DNA of 64,000 nt from Microbacterium sp. LWO13-1.2 (GCF_038397725.1 NZ_CP151634.1:3906001-3970000), one strand, 5' to 3'. Counted from the first letter of the stretch, positions 1 through 8,686 are shown. Notes: generated by a model from the sequence alone, not told the origin. A program made the numbers and translations.

Positions 1-787
1 GTGCGCCGAGCGAGGTGATTCCGCCGCCGATGATGACCTTCTCCACATCGGCGGACAGCACCAGCACGCGGACCGCGGCCGCGGCACCGTGGATGAGGTC
101 GGCCTTGAGGGCCACCGCGTCTGCATCGCCGGTCTCAGCGGCGTCGAAGATGTCGCGGACCGGCAGCGCACCGGGACGCCCCCATGCGCGGGCGAGCGCG
201 CCGCCACCGCAGAAGGTCTCGATGCAGCCCCGCTGGCCGCAACCGCAGAGTCTGCCCCGGGGATCGACCGAGATGTGCCCGACTTCGCCCGCCGTGCCCG
301 TGGCGCCTCGCCAGATGCGACCCTCGACGACGATCCCTGCTGCGACCCCGGTACCGAGGTTGAGGTAGGCCATCGAACCAGTGACACCGCGCAGGACCGC
401 CGCCCCCAGCGCCGCGGCCTTCACGTCGTTCTCCACTCGGAACGGGATGCCCATCGCATCCTGCGCACGTGCGGCGAGGTCCAGCGATTCGACGCCGAGA
501 TTCACGGCGTGCAGGACACGGCCGGAACCGGCGTCGACGAGCCCGGGGATGCCGACACCCACCGAACGGACGTCGTCCATCGGATAGCCGACCTCGTCAG
601 CGAGTGCCCGGACGGTCTCGATGATGCCGGAGAGGACGGCTTCTTCGCCCCAGCCAGTGGGGCGGCGCAGACGGCCGAGGATGTCTCCGGCCGGCGAGAT
701 GGCGACGGCATCGATCTTCGTGCCGCCGACATCCAGGCCCACGCGAATCTGCCGACCGTCGAGGTCGGCGATGTCAGCACCCTTCAT
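1..787 (-). CDS. ROK family sugar kinase (C-terminus outside window)
   Basis: Probable ATP-dependent hexose or N-acetylhexosamine kinase acting in the cytoplasm. The visible part starts at ATG 787, after an AGGAG nine bases upstream. It carries the ROK phosphate motif DVGGTK near residue 20, an END segment with the likely catalytic Asp near residue 120, and the zinc motif CGCGQRGC following EVGH near residue 170. The 3' end lies beyond base 1, so total length is unknown. It lies 49 bases downstream of a ROK repressor and is the last visible gene of a leftward cluster that also encodes a hexosaminidase and a D-aminoacylase. This suggests that it phosphorylates the sugar released by that hexosaminidase. 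Glucokinase is the main alternative; sequence alone does not settle the substrate. Confidence 0.85.
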   Translation of the reverse strand, partial: MKGADIADLDGRQIRVGLDVGGTKIDAVAISPAGDILGRLRRPTGWGEEAVLSGIIETVRALADEVGYPMDDVRSVGVGIPGLVDAGSGRVLHAVNLGVESLDLAARAQDAMGIPFRVENDVKAAALGAAVLRGVTGSMAYLNLGTGVAAGIVVEGRIWRGATGTAGEVGHISVDPRGRLCGCGQRGCIETFCGGGALARAWGRPGALPVRDIFDAAETGDADAVALKADLIHGAAAAVRVLVLSADVEKVIIGGGITSLGA

Positions 788-836
788 CGGATGAAGCTCC
801 TGGTCGTCATCGGGGTGGTCGGGCTCGAGGCGAGGA

Positions 837-2024
837 TCACGAGACTCCCAGCTGGCTGGAGAGCACCATCACTGCGGCGCCGCGAAGTACGATGTCGGCC
901 TGGTCGGTGAGCCGCACCGCGACATCTTCGAAGACCCCCTCCAGCGTCCTGGCGTGCAGAGTCTCGATAGCGGCGTCGGTGAGGATGCCGTCGAGCAGTT
1001 CGGCAGGACCGGAGAGCACGACCTCGGACAGGTCGAGGGCGGCGACGATGGGGGCGATGGCGATGGCCATCCGGGTTCCGGCGTCGCGGAGGATGTCGTC
1101 ACGAGCCTCTGGGTTCTCGGCGATGGCGGCGCCGAGGCGGCTGACGCTGAGCCAGGCCTCGAGGCATCCGTCCTTGCCGCACGCGCACCGAGGTCCTCCG
1201 TCGGTTCCCACGACGACGTGACCGATCTCCCCCGCCGCGTATCGGCTGCCGAGCAACGGCTGGCTGCCGGTGATGAGACCGGCACCGACGCCTTTGCCGA
1301 TCTTGATGAGCATGAAGTCGGCTTTGGCGTCACCGAAGGTGTACTCGGCGAGCACGGCGGCGTTCGCGTCGTTGCGCGCAAGGACCGGGAGCCCGAGATC
1401 GACGCCGAGCTTCGCTTCGAGCGGGAAATTCGTCCAGCCGAGGTTCGGTGAACTCAGGACGAGTCCGTCCGGTCGGACCACACCCGGCGTGCCGATGCCG
1501 ACGCCGAGCAGGGGGCGGTTCGACGCCTCGACCAGGCTCCTGGCGAGCGCGAGCGTGGCGGCGTACGCCTCGTCGCCGTCCGGCGACTCCGGGCGCGGCA
1601 CCTCCCGGCGCTCGATCACCTCGCCGTCGAGGCTGAGCACAGCTCCGACGAATGCGCTCGGACCGGAGAGGTCGATGCCGATGATCTGGTGACCCGCGCG
1701 GTCGATGTCGATGAGGATCGGAGGCTTACCCGGACCCACGATCGCGCGCACCCCCATCTCGATGATGATGCCGTCGGCGACGAACTCGGCCACCAGATCG
1801 GAGATGGTGACCCTGGTCAATCCGGTCTCGCGGGAGAGATCTGCGCGGCTCATCGCCCCGGCGTGAAAGAGCGTCTGCAGGACGAGAGCGCGATTGTGCC
1901 CTCTGGCGTGCTCGGGCAGCACCTTGGAGCGCGAGCGCAGGTGTCGGCCCGGGCCGAAGGCGTGCGTGTTCGCACCGGCGTAATCAGACGACGATGTGGG
2001 ACGCTGCTCATCCAATGCGGACAT
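837..2024 (-). CDS. ROK family transcriptional repressor (NagC/XylR type)
   Basis: A 395-residue regulator with an N-terminal winged helix-turn-helix (about residues 55-100, including SRADLSRETGLTRVTISDL) joined to a ROK sugar-binding domain. The kinase-fold zinc motif CACGKDGC after EIGHV is retained, and RND replaces the kinase END. It sits between the deacylase-hexosaminidase fusion and the ROK kinase and is transcribed with them, so it probably senses an amino sugar or its phosphate and controls this cluster. An imperfect inverted repeat lies directly before its start (2029-2047). No clear Shine-Dalgarno precedes ATG 2024. Family assignment is firm; effector and targets are inferred. Confidence 0.9.
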   Translation of the reverse strand: MSALDEQRPTSSSDYAGANTHAFGPGRHLRSRSKVLPEHARGHNRALVLQTLFHAGAMSRADLSRETGLTRVTISDLVAEFVADGIIIEMGVRAIVGPGKPPILIDIDRAGHQIIGIDLSGPSAFVGAVLSLDGEVIERREVPRPESPDGDEAYAATLALARSLVEASNRPLLGVGIGTPGVVRPDGLVLSSPNLGWTNFPLEAKLGVDLGLPVLARNDANAAVLAEYTFGDAKADFMLIKIGKGVGAGLITGSQPLLGSRYAAGEIGHVVVGTDGGPRCACGKDGCLEAWLSVSRLGAAIAENPEARDDILRDAGTRMAIAIAPIVAALDLSEVVLSGPAELLDGILTDAAIETLHARTLEGVFEDVAVRLTDQADIVLRGAAVMVLSSQLGVS

Positions 2025-2028
2025 GTTT

Positions 2029-2047
2029 GTTAGTAGACCTTACGAAC
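2029..2047. promoter_or_regulatory. Candidate ROK operator upstream of the repressor gene
   Basis: Imperfect inverted repeat GTTAGTAG-N3-TTACGAAC, with six of eight arm positions matching. It falls in the 28 bases between the stop of the fusion gene and the repressor ATG. A hexamer TAAGGT on the minus strand (2037-2042) could be a -10 element inside it. The 7-mer TTGTTAG (plus strand 2027-2033) recurs on the minus strand immediately before the ATG of the deaminase gene (6591-6597). Its size and position suit an autoregulatory site for a ROK protein; binding is inferred. Confidence 0.4.
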
Positions 2048-2052
2048 TGGAT

Positions 2053-5000
2053 TTACGCAACCCCAGGCCCGCTGCTCGCGGGGAGGGTTATCGAAACGTT
2101 ACCTGACTTCCCGAGGTGCTCATCATATGGGTGCTCGCGCTCCTCGAGGGTGCGGACGAGCCCGGCGACGATCTCCTCACGAGCGGCGATGGTGAGCGGC
2201 TTCCCCGGCACTCCAGGGCGCCGCTGATCCGGGGTCGGACCGTCCAGCGGGCGGTACGCCACACCGGTTGCGGCCAGGCGGCGCAGGTGCACCTCCAGGC
2301 GGCGCACGAAGTCCTCGAAAGCGCCGGGCTCACCCCCGTCCCACAGTCGTTCGGCCGTGGCGGCCAGGCGCGGGAACGTCGCGAAGTCGACCCGATCGCG
2401 CGTGGGCAGATGCTCGGTCCAGACGTTCGCCTGACCGCCGATCGCCCCTTCCTCCACGCGCAGAGAATAGGCCCGCTCGATCGTCAGAGGCGGCCCGACG
2501 CGAATCGGCTCTTCCTCGGAGTCGGACTGGGGATAGTCGAGGTACACCTCGAGGTCCGGGCAGGCGATCACCGGGATGCCGCGGCGCAGCGACTCCCGCA
2601 TCGCGACCGGTCCACGCCACGCGAGGATCCGCACACCGTCCGGCACATCACCCTCCAGCACCTCATCCCAGGCAAGGGCGGTGCGGCCGCGGCTCTGCAC
2701 ATGGGCGACGAAGTGCGCGGTGAACCACGGCTGGATCTCGTGCGGCGAGGTGAAGCCGAGCTGCTGCATCCGCTCCGCTGCCGCGGGGCTCTGCTGCCAC
2801 TCGGTCACCGGCACCTCGTCGCCGCCGATCCCGATCCACTCCGCGTCGAAGAGGTCGCACAGCGCGTCGATCGCCGCCCGACCGAAGGCCAATGATGCCT
2901 CGGTCGGCGCGAGAGTGCGCGGGTTGACGCCGAACCGCTCCCACGGGCTCGTGACGGGCTCAGCGGCGTCGAGGTTGCCCAGTTCCGGATAGGCGGCGAG
3001 CGCGGCCTGAACATGCCCTGGTAGCTCCACCTCGGGCACCAGCGTGACGAAACGCTCGGCGGCGTAGGCCACGAGATCGCGCAGCTCGGTGTCGGTGTAG
3101 AACCCCTCGTGCACGCCGGGCTCCACCGTCGCCTGGGGACCGTGCCCGCGCTGGGTCGCACTGCGGCGAGCGCCAACCTCGGTCAGGCGCGGGAAGCCTG
3201 GAACCTCGAACCGCCACCCCTGGTCGTCGCTGAGATGCAGGTGGAGCACGTTCAGGTGGTGGTCGGCGAGAAGGTCGATGAGTCGGCGGATGTCGGCGGG
3301 CGGCCGGAAGTGGCGCGCGACGTCGAGCATCACTCCGCGCCATCCGTAAGCCGGGGCTCCCTCCCACACCCCTGCCGGGATGCGCGCGTCGACGCTCTCC
3401 GGCGGGCGCAGCTGACGAAGCACGGTGGCGCCGCGGAAGATCCCGGCGGCTGTCGCGCCTCTGATCTCGACACCGTCAGCAGCAACGGAGAGGCGGAATG
3501 CCTCCTCGCCGATCCGACCGTCCGCGAACGGTGCCGCGGTGAGCTCATCGTCGAGGACGAGGGTGATCGCCGGCTCGGTGCCGGCCGCGGCCGCGAGCGC
3601 AGCGCCGAGCTTCGTCACGATGCTCGCCCATTCCGGTGCCGCGACGACGGGGGTCTGCGACGTCCATGCGAAGCCCTCGGCCGCTTCGTCGATGGTGGTG
3701 CTGACTCGGGGCAGGGTCGCCCGATGCGCCGGCGGGGGCATCCGGAGGGCGCGTCCTGGCGTCGCGCCCGTGGCAGCACCGCGCGCGACGACCGCGACTC
3801 CCCCGATGAGCACGTCCACGATGCCCATGGGCGGCGCGTGCGGGTCGTCGAAGGTCGCGCCCGCCCCGACGGTCTCCGGGTCGAAGAGCACGAGGTCGGC
3901 GGTGGCGCCGACACGGATCACACCACGAGGTGCGTCACCGCGATGCAACCCCAGGCGCTCGGCCGGGGTGCCGGCGAGATGCCGCACGGCCTCCTCCAGC
4001 GTGAGGATGCCGAGGTCGCGGACGTAGTGACCGAGATAACGAGGGAACGTCCCGCGCCCGCGCGGATGCGGGCGGGCACCGATCAGGATGCCGTCGCTGC
4101 CCCCGGTGTGGCGCGGGTGGCGCATGATCGCCCTGACGTTGTCCTCGTCGCCGATGTGCATGAGGATGCTCGTCGCCCCGGCGTCCGCCACGATCGTGTC
4201 GAGAACGACATCGACGGCACGCTGCCTGCTGTCCTCGGCGATCTCGGCGATCGTCCGTCCGACGTGACCGGCGAGTGCGGGGTTCGCGGTGCCGGCGATC
4301 TGGATGCTGCTCCAGTCGGCCCTTTCGCCGTGGAAGCCGTCGCATCCGATGTCTTCCAGCCCGACGCGCACCTCCTCACGGGCATCGGCATCGAGCCGGG
4401 CGATCGTCGCCACGAGATCTCCGCCCTCCGCGAGCCGACTCGGCAGCAGCGACGCGAGCGTCGTCGACCCCGGCAGATACGGATAGGTATCCAGGGTCAC
4501 GTCGACGCCGTCCGCGATCGCCTCGTCGACGAGTGCGAGCAAATCGGCCGCACGGCCGCGGTTCGGGGCGAAGTTCATGGTCGCGTGGGTGAGGTGGATC
4601 GGGCAACCGGTGCGCCGACCGATGTCGAGCACTTCCCGGTAGGCAGACAGCGCAGCCGCGCCGTAGCTGCGGGTGTGCGGCGCCCAGTAGCCGCCGCGTT
4701 CGGCGACCACCCGGCAGAGCGCCTCGAGCTCGGCGGTGTCCGCGTACATTCCCGGCGTGTAGGTGAGACCGCTGGACATCCCGAACGCGCCGGCATCGAG
4801 CGCTTTTCCGAGGAGCTCGGCCATCGCGTCCAGCTCCGCGGGAGTCGCCGGGCGGTTCTCATGACCGACGACCATCATGCGCAGGTTTCCCTGTGGGACG
4901 AGCACCGCCGCGTTGCCGACCGTCGCGTGATCGATGTCGGCGAGGAAGTCGCCCATGGATCGCCACGGCACAGAATCCACCGGTCCGTTCCAGCCTGCGA

Positions 5001-5382
5001 TCTGGCCCGGGATGATCGCGGCCGAGGCGTCGTCGAGCGGAGCGTAGCCGAGTCCGTCCTGACCGAGGACCTCGGTCGTGACTCCCTGCAGGATCTTCGC
5101 GTCGTGCGCGGCGCCGGTCAGCACGGCGAGGTCGCTGTGGGCGTGCATGTCGATGAATCCGGGCGCAAGAGCGAGGCCGGTGGCGTCGACCTCGACGGCC
5201 CCCGCGGGCAGCTCGAGCACATCGGCGTCCGATGACGTCGCGAGCGGCAGCACCGCGACGATCCTGGCACCCTCGACGGCGACGTCGGCCGGATACCGCG
5301 AGGCACCGGTGCCGTCGACGACGGTGGCTCCCCGATACACCCGCACGCGTCCGGCCGCGGCCTGCTCTGCACTCAGAAGCAC
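2053..5382 (-). CDS. Fusion of N-acyl-D-amino-acid deacylase and GH20 beta-N-acetylhexosaminidase
   Basis: A single 1109-residue frame with two enzyme modules. Residues about 13-550 form an amidohydrolase of the D-aminoacylase type: metal motif DMHAHSD (79-84), PGMYADT (210-216), THATMNFAPN (265-274), and a late GGSDG (427-431). Residues about 570-1040 form a family 20 hexosaminidase: HLHLSDDQGWR (714-724) and the catalytic pair D855-E856 in GIGGDEVP, with NVWTE near 986-990. No signal peptide is visible, so both activities should be cytoplasmic. The modules could remove a terminal N-acetylhexosamine and hydrolyse an N-acyl or lactyl-amide bond to a D-amino acid, as in muropeptide salvage. 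The start overlaps the end of the upstream deaminase gene by 10 bases. Domain calls are strong; the joint substrate is inference. Confidence 0.88.
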   Translation of the reverse strand: MLLSAEQAAAGRVRVYRGATVVDGTGASRYPADVAVEGARIVAVLPLATSSDADVLELPAGAVEVDATGLALAPGFIDMHAHSDLAVLTGAAHDAKILQGVTTEVLGQDGLGYAPLDDASAAIIPGQIAGWNGPVDSVPWRSMGDFLADIDHATVGNAAVLVPQGNLRMMVVGHENRPATPAELDAMAELLGKALDAGAFGMSSGLTYTPGMYADTAELEALCRVVAERGGYWAPHTRSYGAAALSAYREVLDIGRRTGCPIHLTHATMNFAPNRGRAADLLALVDEAIADGVDVTLDTYPYLPGSTTLASLLPSRLAEGGDLVATIARLDADAREEVRVGLEDIGCDGFHGERADWSSIQIAGTANPALAGHVGRTIAEIAEDSRQRAVDVVLDTIVADAGATSILMHIGDEDNVRAIMRHPRHTGGSDGILIGARPHPRGRGTFPRYLGHYVRDLGILTLEEAVRHLAGTPAERLGLHRGDAPRGVIRVGATADLVLFDPETVGAGATFDDPHAPPMGIVDVLIGGVAVVARGAATGATPGRALRMPPPAHRATLPRVSTTIDEAAEGFAWTSQTPVVAAPEWASIVTKLGAALAAAAGTEPAITLVLDDELTAAPFADGRIGEEAFRLSVAADGVEIRGATAAGIFRGATVLRQLRPPESVDARIPAGVWEGAPAYGWRGVMLDVARHFRPPADIRRLIDLLADHHLNVLHLHLSDDQGWRFEVPGFPRLTEVGARRSATQRGHGPQATVEPGVHEGFYTDTELRDLVAYAAERFVTLVPEVELPGHVQAALAAYPELGNLDAAEPVTSPWERFGVNPRTLAPTEASLAFGRAAIDALCDLFDAEWIGIGGDEVPVTEWQQSPAAAERMQQLGFTSPHEIQPWFTAHFVAHVQSRGRTALAWDEVLEGDVPDGVRILAWRGPVAMRESLRRGIPVIACPDLEVYLDYPQSDSEEEPIRVGPPLTIERAYSLRVEEGAIGGQANVWTEHLPTRDRVDFATFPRLAATAERLWDGGEPGAFEDFVRRLEVHLRRLAATGVAYRPLDGPTPDQRRPGVPGKPLTIAAREEIVAGLVRTLEEREHPYDEHLGKSGNVSITLPASSGPGVA

Positions 5383-6590
5383 GTCGCCACCGCCCCGATG
5401 ACGCGCGGATCGGCGGCATCCGGATCATCGATCACGGCGACCACCCGCCACTTGTCGAACGCCGTGCACGGATGCGAGAGTCCGAGCCTGACCATCTCAC
5501 CGACGTGCACGGATGCCTCCGGCGCGAGGCTGAGGAAGGCGTGCTGATCGTTGAGCGCCGTGATGCGGCCGGCCACCGACTGCGGCACCGGCAGATCGAT
5601 GTCGAAGGGCACATCGCGACGACCGGCATCCAGCAGCGCGAGCCCCGGCTCCGGCTGCGAGACCACGCGCGCCCAGGCGTGCATCGCCGAGCGCAGCGGC
5701 TCCGTGCCGACGAGCGGGCCGAACGGAGACATCCTCGCGTAGAAGCCGTCGTCGTGGATCTGGAAGGCCCCCGAGCGCAGCACCACATCGGCACCCTCAC
5801 CGAGCGGGGCCAGCACGGCTGCCGCCCGATCCGGGAAGGAGCTGCCGCCCGCGGTGAGCACCGGCCGATATCCCTCCGGGTATTCGAGGCGCCGGTGCAG
5901 TTCGACGAGAGTCTGCAGATACGCGTCGACCGCGGCCACGGAGGCGGCGCTGCGATCGGGGCCGAACGGGCCTTCATACCCGGCGACACCGGCCAGACGC
6001 AGTCCGGGGGCGGCGGTGATCGCAGCGGCGATCCGCTCCCCCTCGGCGACGGTGCGCGCTCCGGTGCGCCCGCCCATCCCGCCGAGTTCGACGAGCACGT
6101 CGAGGGGACGGGTGAGGTCACTTGTCGCGTCCGCGATGATGCCGACGGTGCTGAGCGAGTCTGCCCAGCACAGGATGCGCAACTGCGGATTCGCCTCGAG
6201 CAGCGCCCCGAGTCGCTGCACCGCGGCCCGGTCCACGACCGCGTTGGCGATCAGCACAGTGGGCACGCCGGCGTCGACGGCGACCTCGGCCTGCCACGGC
6301 GTTGCCACCGAGATTCCCCAGGCTCCGGCATCGAGCAACCGCTGCCAGAGCGCGGGCGCCATCGTCGTCTTTCCGTGCGGGGCGAGGAGGACGCCCTGAT
6401 CTGCCGCCCACGAGAACACGGTCGCCTCGTTGTGCGCCATCGCCGATTCCTGAACGGTGAGCACGGGTGTCACCAGGTCGGAGAGGTGCAGACCCGCGCC
6501 CGCGACCTCGGAGAGGCGCATCCCGGCGGCTCGCGCCGGAAAGCCCTTCGTCCAGGCGCCGAGAACAGGGTTCGGAATTTGTAGAGGCAT
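5373..6590 (-). CDS. PLP-dependent D-amino-acid deaminase/aldolase (D-serine dehydratase-like, alanine racemase fold)
   Basis: A 405-residue fold-type III PLP enzyme. The Schiff-base lysine is probably K74 in APHGKTTMAP. The C-terminal HPC motif (H373, C375) matches the metal-binding pair of eukaryotic-type D-serine dehydratase (DSD1) and D-threonine aldolase. It probably converts a D-hydroxy amino acid to a keto acid or aldehyde in the cytoplasm. It is the first gene of the leftward cluster and overlaps the deacylase fusion, so it may consume D-amino acids that enzyme releases. RidA, which hydrolyses the enamine/imine intermediates made by such PLP deaminases, is encoded divergently 25 bases away. 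The ATG is 6 bases after a TAGCGT hexamer with no ribosome site, suggesting a leaderless mRNA. Exact substrate unknown. Confidence 0.85.
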   Translation of the reverse strand: MPLQIPNPVLGAWTKGFPARAAGMRLSEVAGAGLHLSDLVTPVLTVQESAMAHNEATVFSWAADQGVLLAPHGKTTMAPALWQRLLDAGAWGISVATPWQAEVAVDAGVPTVLIANAVVDRAAVQRLGALLEANPQLRILCWADSLSTVGIIADATSDLTRPLDVLVELGGMGGRTGARTVAEGERIAAAITAAPGLRLAGVAGYEGPFGPDRSAASVAAVDAYLQTLVELHRRLEYPEGYRPVLTAGGSSFPDRAAAVLAPLGEGADVVLRSGAFQIHDDGFYARMSPFGPLVGTEPLRSAMHAWARVVSQPEPGLALLDAGRRDVPFDIDLPVPQSVAGRITALNDQHAFLSLAPEASVHVGEMVRLGLSHPCTAFDKWRVVAVIDDPDAADPRVIGAVATCF

Positions 6591-6615
6591 CTAACAACGC
6601 TACTAGGCTGGCGGC
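6591..6615. promoter_or_regulatory. Back-to-back divergent leaderless promoters
   Basis: Only 25 bases separate the ATG of the deaminase (minus) and of RidA (plus). TAGCGT on the minus strand (6597-6602) ends six bases before the deaminase ATG. TAGGCT on the plus strand (6604-6609) ends six bases before the RidA ATG. Neither gene has a Shine-Dalgarno. Both fit TANNNT -10 boxes that place the transcript start at the start codon. The -35 regions would lie inside the opposite coding sequences. Confidence 0.5.
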
Positions 6616-7020
6616 ATGACTGCGAAGATCCGAGTTTCCACCGACGCCGCCCCTGCTCCCGCGCACACCTTCTCGCAGGGCGTCCGCAAGGGCCCGATCG
6701 TGCAGATCTCCGGTCAAGGGCCCGTCGATCCGGTGACGAACGAATACCTCTTCCCCGGCGACGTCGCGGCGCAGACCACCCGCACGCTGGAGAACGTCAA
6801 GGCGATCGTCGAGGCATCCGGTGCCACGTTCGACGACGTCGTGATGCTGCGCGTCTACCTCACCACGCGTGAGGATTTCCCGATCATGAACGAGGCTTAC
6901 GGAGCCTTCGTCACCGCCCACTGCCCGAGCGGTGTGCTCCCGTCCCGCACGACCGTGATGACGGGACTCCCGCGCGAGGAGATGCTGGTCGAGATCGACG
7001 GTCTCGCCGTCATCGACTGA
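6616..7020 (+). CDS. RidA family reactive enamine/imine deaminase
   Basis: A 134-residue protein of usual RidA/YjgF length. It has the expected core: an early QISGQGPVDP, the central QTTRTLENVKAIVEASGAT, MLRVYLT, and a final LPSRTTV with the conserved Arg followed by VEIDGLAVI. RidA proteins form trimers and hydrolyse reactive 2-aminoacrylate-like enamines released by PLP dehydratases. Its position divergent from a D-serine dehydratase-like gene gives a direct reason for its presence. The start is preceded by TAGGCT and no ribosome site, so translation is probably leaderless. Confidence 0.92.
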   Translation: MTAKIRVSTDAAPAPAHTFSQGVRKGPIVQISGQGPVDPVTNEYLFPGDVAAQTTRTLENVKAIVEASGATFDDVVMLRVYLTTREDFPIMNEAYGAFVTAHCPSGVLPSRTTVMTGLPREEMLVEIDGLAVID

Positions 7021-7125
7021 CCGCGACGGCCGCAGCCGCCGACCGCCCCACCTTTATCTTTCCGTTACCTGCGATCCCGTATCATAGAGCGTTAGGACAC
7101 GTTAGTGAACCGGGGGGTGATGTGC

Positions 7126-8595
7126 GTGACCGATGTGGTTTCTGCGTCCGAGGCGACGACCGACGCACACGATGAGGCTCCCGCTGCGACCGAAGTGCTC
7201 GCGCCGATCGATGGCGCGCCTGCGGAGGGCGGCACGCCGCCGCTCGCCTGGGCACCCGTCGAGCCGAAGCCGAAGAAGAAGCGGCTCGGTCTCTGGATCG
7301 GCCTCGGGCTCGGCGTCCTCGCGCTGGGCGCCGGTGCGGCTTCGGCCATCCTGATCGCCCCGGGCACGACGGTCGCCGGCATTCCCGTGGGCTGGTTGAC
7401 GCCCGGCGCCGCCGCAGACGCCATCACCTCGCACCTCGCCGACACCGAAGTGACGCTCACCGGAGCCGGTGACGACACCGTTCTGACCGGTGCCGACCTC
7501 GGGGCGAGCATCGACGCCGCGGCCATGGCCGACAAGGCGTTCGCCGAGCACCCGATGTGGAATCTGGGGGCGTGGATGGGTGAACCCGTCGCCGCCGAGA
7601 TCTCCCTCGATCCGGAGACTGCGGATCGAGCGCTCCGCGCTGCCGTTCCGACGAGCTTCGATGACCCGGTCAACGCCGGTGTGGTGTTCGACGCCGCGAC
7701 CGGAACATTCGTGATCGTTCCCGGCGAGGACGGCACCGCGATCGACGTCGACGATCTGACTGCTGCCATCGCCGACACGGTCGCCGACGGCGGCAAGACC
7801 CTGGAGTTCCCCGGTGGTCCGGCCGAAGCCTTCCCCGCCGTCACGGACGACGATGCCACCACGACCGCCGGCACCCTGAACACGATGCTCGGCACCGTCG
7901 GCTTCTACGTCGGCGCCGAGCGCACCGTTCCGGTCGCGCCTGCCGTCGCGGCAAGCTGGTTGACGGTCGTCGACGACGATGGCCAGTTGCGCATCGACGC
8001 CGACCCGCAGACGATCCAGGCGACGATCGATACCCTTCCCGGTCTCGTGAATCGTGCGCCGACGAACGCCACGAAGGTCGTCGACTCCGACGGCAACGTG
8101 CTGCGCGAGGAGACGGCCGGTGTCAACGGCCGCACGCTCGGCGACACCTCCGATGCGGCAGACGATTTCGCTGCGCAGCTCGAAGCCGGCGAAGGCGTCT
8201 TCGAGCTCGAGGTCGCCGAGGTCCCGTTCGAGACGACCAACCTGGTCCGGCACATCGACGTCAACCTCAGCTCGCAGCGCGCAACGCTGTACGAGAACGG
8301 CGCGGTCGTGGAGTCCTGGCTGATCTCGTCCGGCCTGGACGCGACGCCCACTCCGACCGGCAACTTCACCGTGTTCGCACACACCGAGATCCAGGACATG
8401 GTCGGCGAGGACTACGTCACCAAGGATGTCCAGTGGAACACCTGGTTCGCGACGGACATCGCCTTCCACGGCGCCTATTGGCACAACAACTTCGGCAACC
8501 AGATGAGTCACGGCTGCGTGAACATGCCCGTGTCGGTCGCGAAGTACGTCTTCGACTGGGCACCCGTCGGAGTCAGCGTCGCCGTCCACTGGTAA
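7126..8595 (+). CDS. L,D-transpeptidase (YkuD) with peptidoglycan-binding domains, membrane anchored
   Basis: A protein of about 489 residues that forms 3-3 crosslinks or attaches proteins to peptidoglycan outside the membrane. After a short Pro/Ala-rich cytoplasmic tail and a KPKKKR stretch, one membrane segment (LGLWIGLGLGVLALGAGAAS) leads to two putative peptidoglycan-binding repeats. A C-terminal YkuD domain ends with HGAYWH and the catalytic SHGCVNMP. GTG 7126 was chosen because GGGGGGTGA (7112-7120) lies five bases upstream; in-frame ATG 7120 and GTG 7105 are alternatives. TATCAT at 7080-7085 could be a -10 box. It stands alone, with a strong shared terminator to its right. Confidence 0.92.
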   Translation: MTDVVSASEATTDAHDEAPAATEVLAPIDGAPAEGGTPPLAWAPVEPKPKKKRLGLWIGLGLGVLALGAGAASAILIAPGTTVAGIPVGWLTPGAAADAITSHLADTEVTLTGAGDDTVLTGADLGASIDAAAMADKAFAEHPMWNLGAWMGEPVAAEISLDPETADRALRAAVPTSFDDPVNAGVVFDAATGTFVIVPGEDGTAIDVDDLTAAIADTVADGGKTLEFPGGPAEAFPAVTDDDATTTAGTLNTMLGTVGFYVGAERTVPVAPAVAASWLTVVDDDGQLRIDADPQTIQATIDTLPGLVNRAPTNATKVVDSDGNVLREETAGVNGRTLGDTSDAADDFAAQLEAGEGVFELEVAEVPFETTNLVRHIDVNLSSQRATLYENGAVVESWLISSGLDATPTPTGNFTVFAHTEIQDMVGEDYVTKDVQWNTWFATDIAFHGAYWHNNFGNQMSHGCVNMPVSVAKYVFDWAPVGVSVAVHW

Positions 8596-8635
8596 CGGCG
8601 TACCACAACGGGGGTCGATCCTCCGAAGTGGTCAT

Positions 8636-8677
8636 GCAGAAGGGGCCGGATGCTTTTCAGCATCCGGCCCCTTCTGC
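8636..8677. terminator. Bidirectional hairpin terminator
   Basis: A perfect 18-bp stem (8636-8653 with 8660-8677) closed by the six-base loop TTTTCA, sitting between the convergent transpeptidase and isocitrate dehydrogenase genes. There is no long T run on either side, as is usual for high-GC actinobacterial terminators. Confidence 0.85.
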
Positions 8678-8686
8678 GTTCTCGGA

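Noticed and set aside
3109..5235. 708-codon plus-strand open frame opposite the deacylase module
   Set aside because: High-GC antisense shadow: low-complexity Arg/Asp/His-rich product, no domain; the minus-strand frame has full catalytic motifs.
7087..7110. GTTAG direct repeat before the transpeptidase as a third ROK operator
   Set aside because: GTTAG occurs twice 11 bases apart but without an inverted arm; too short to separate from chance.
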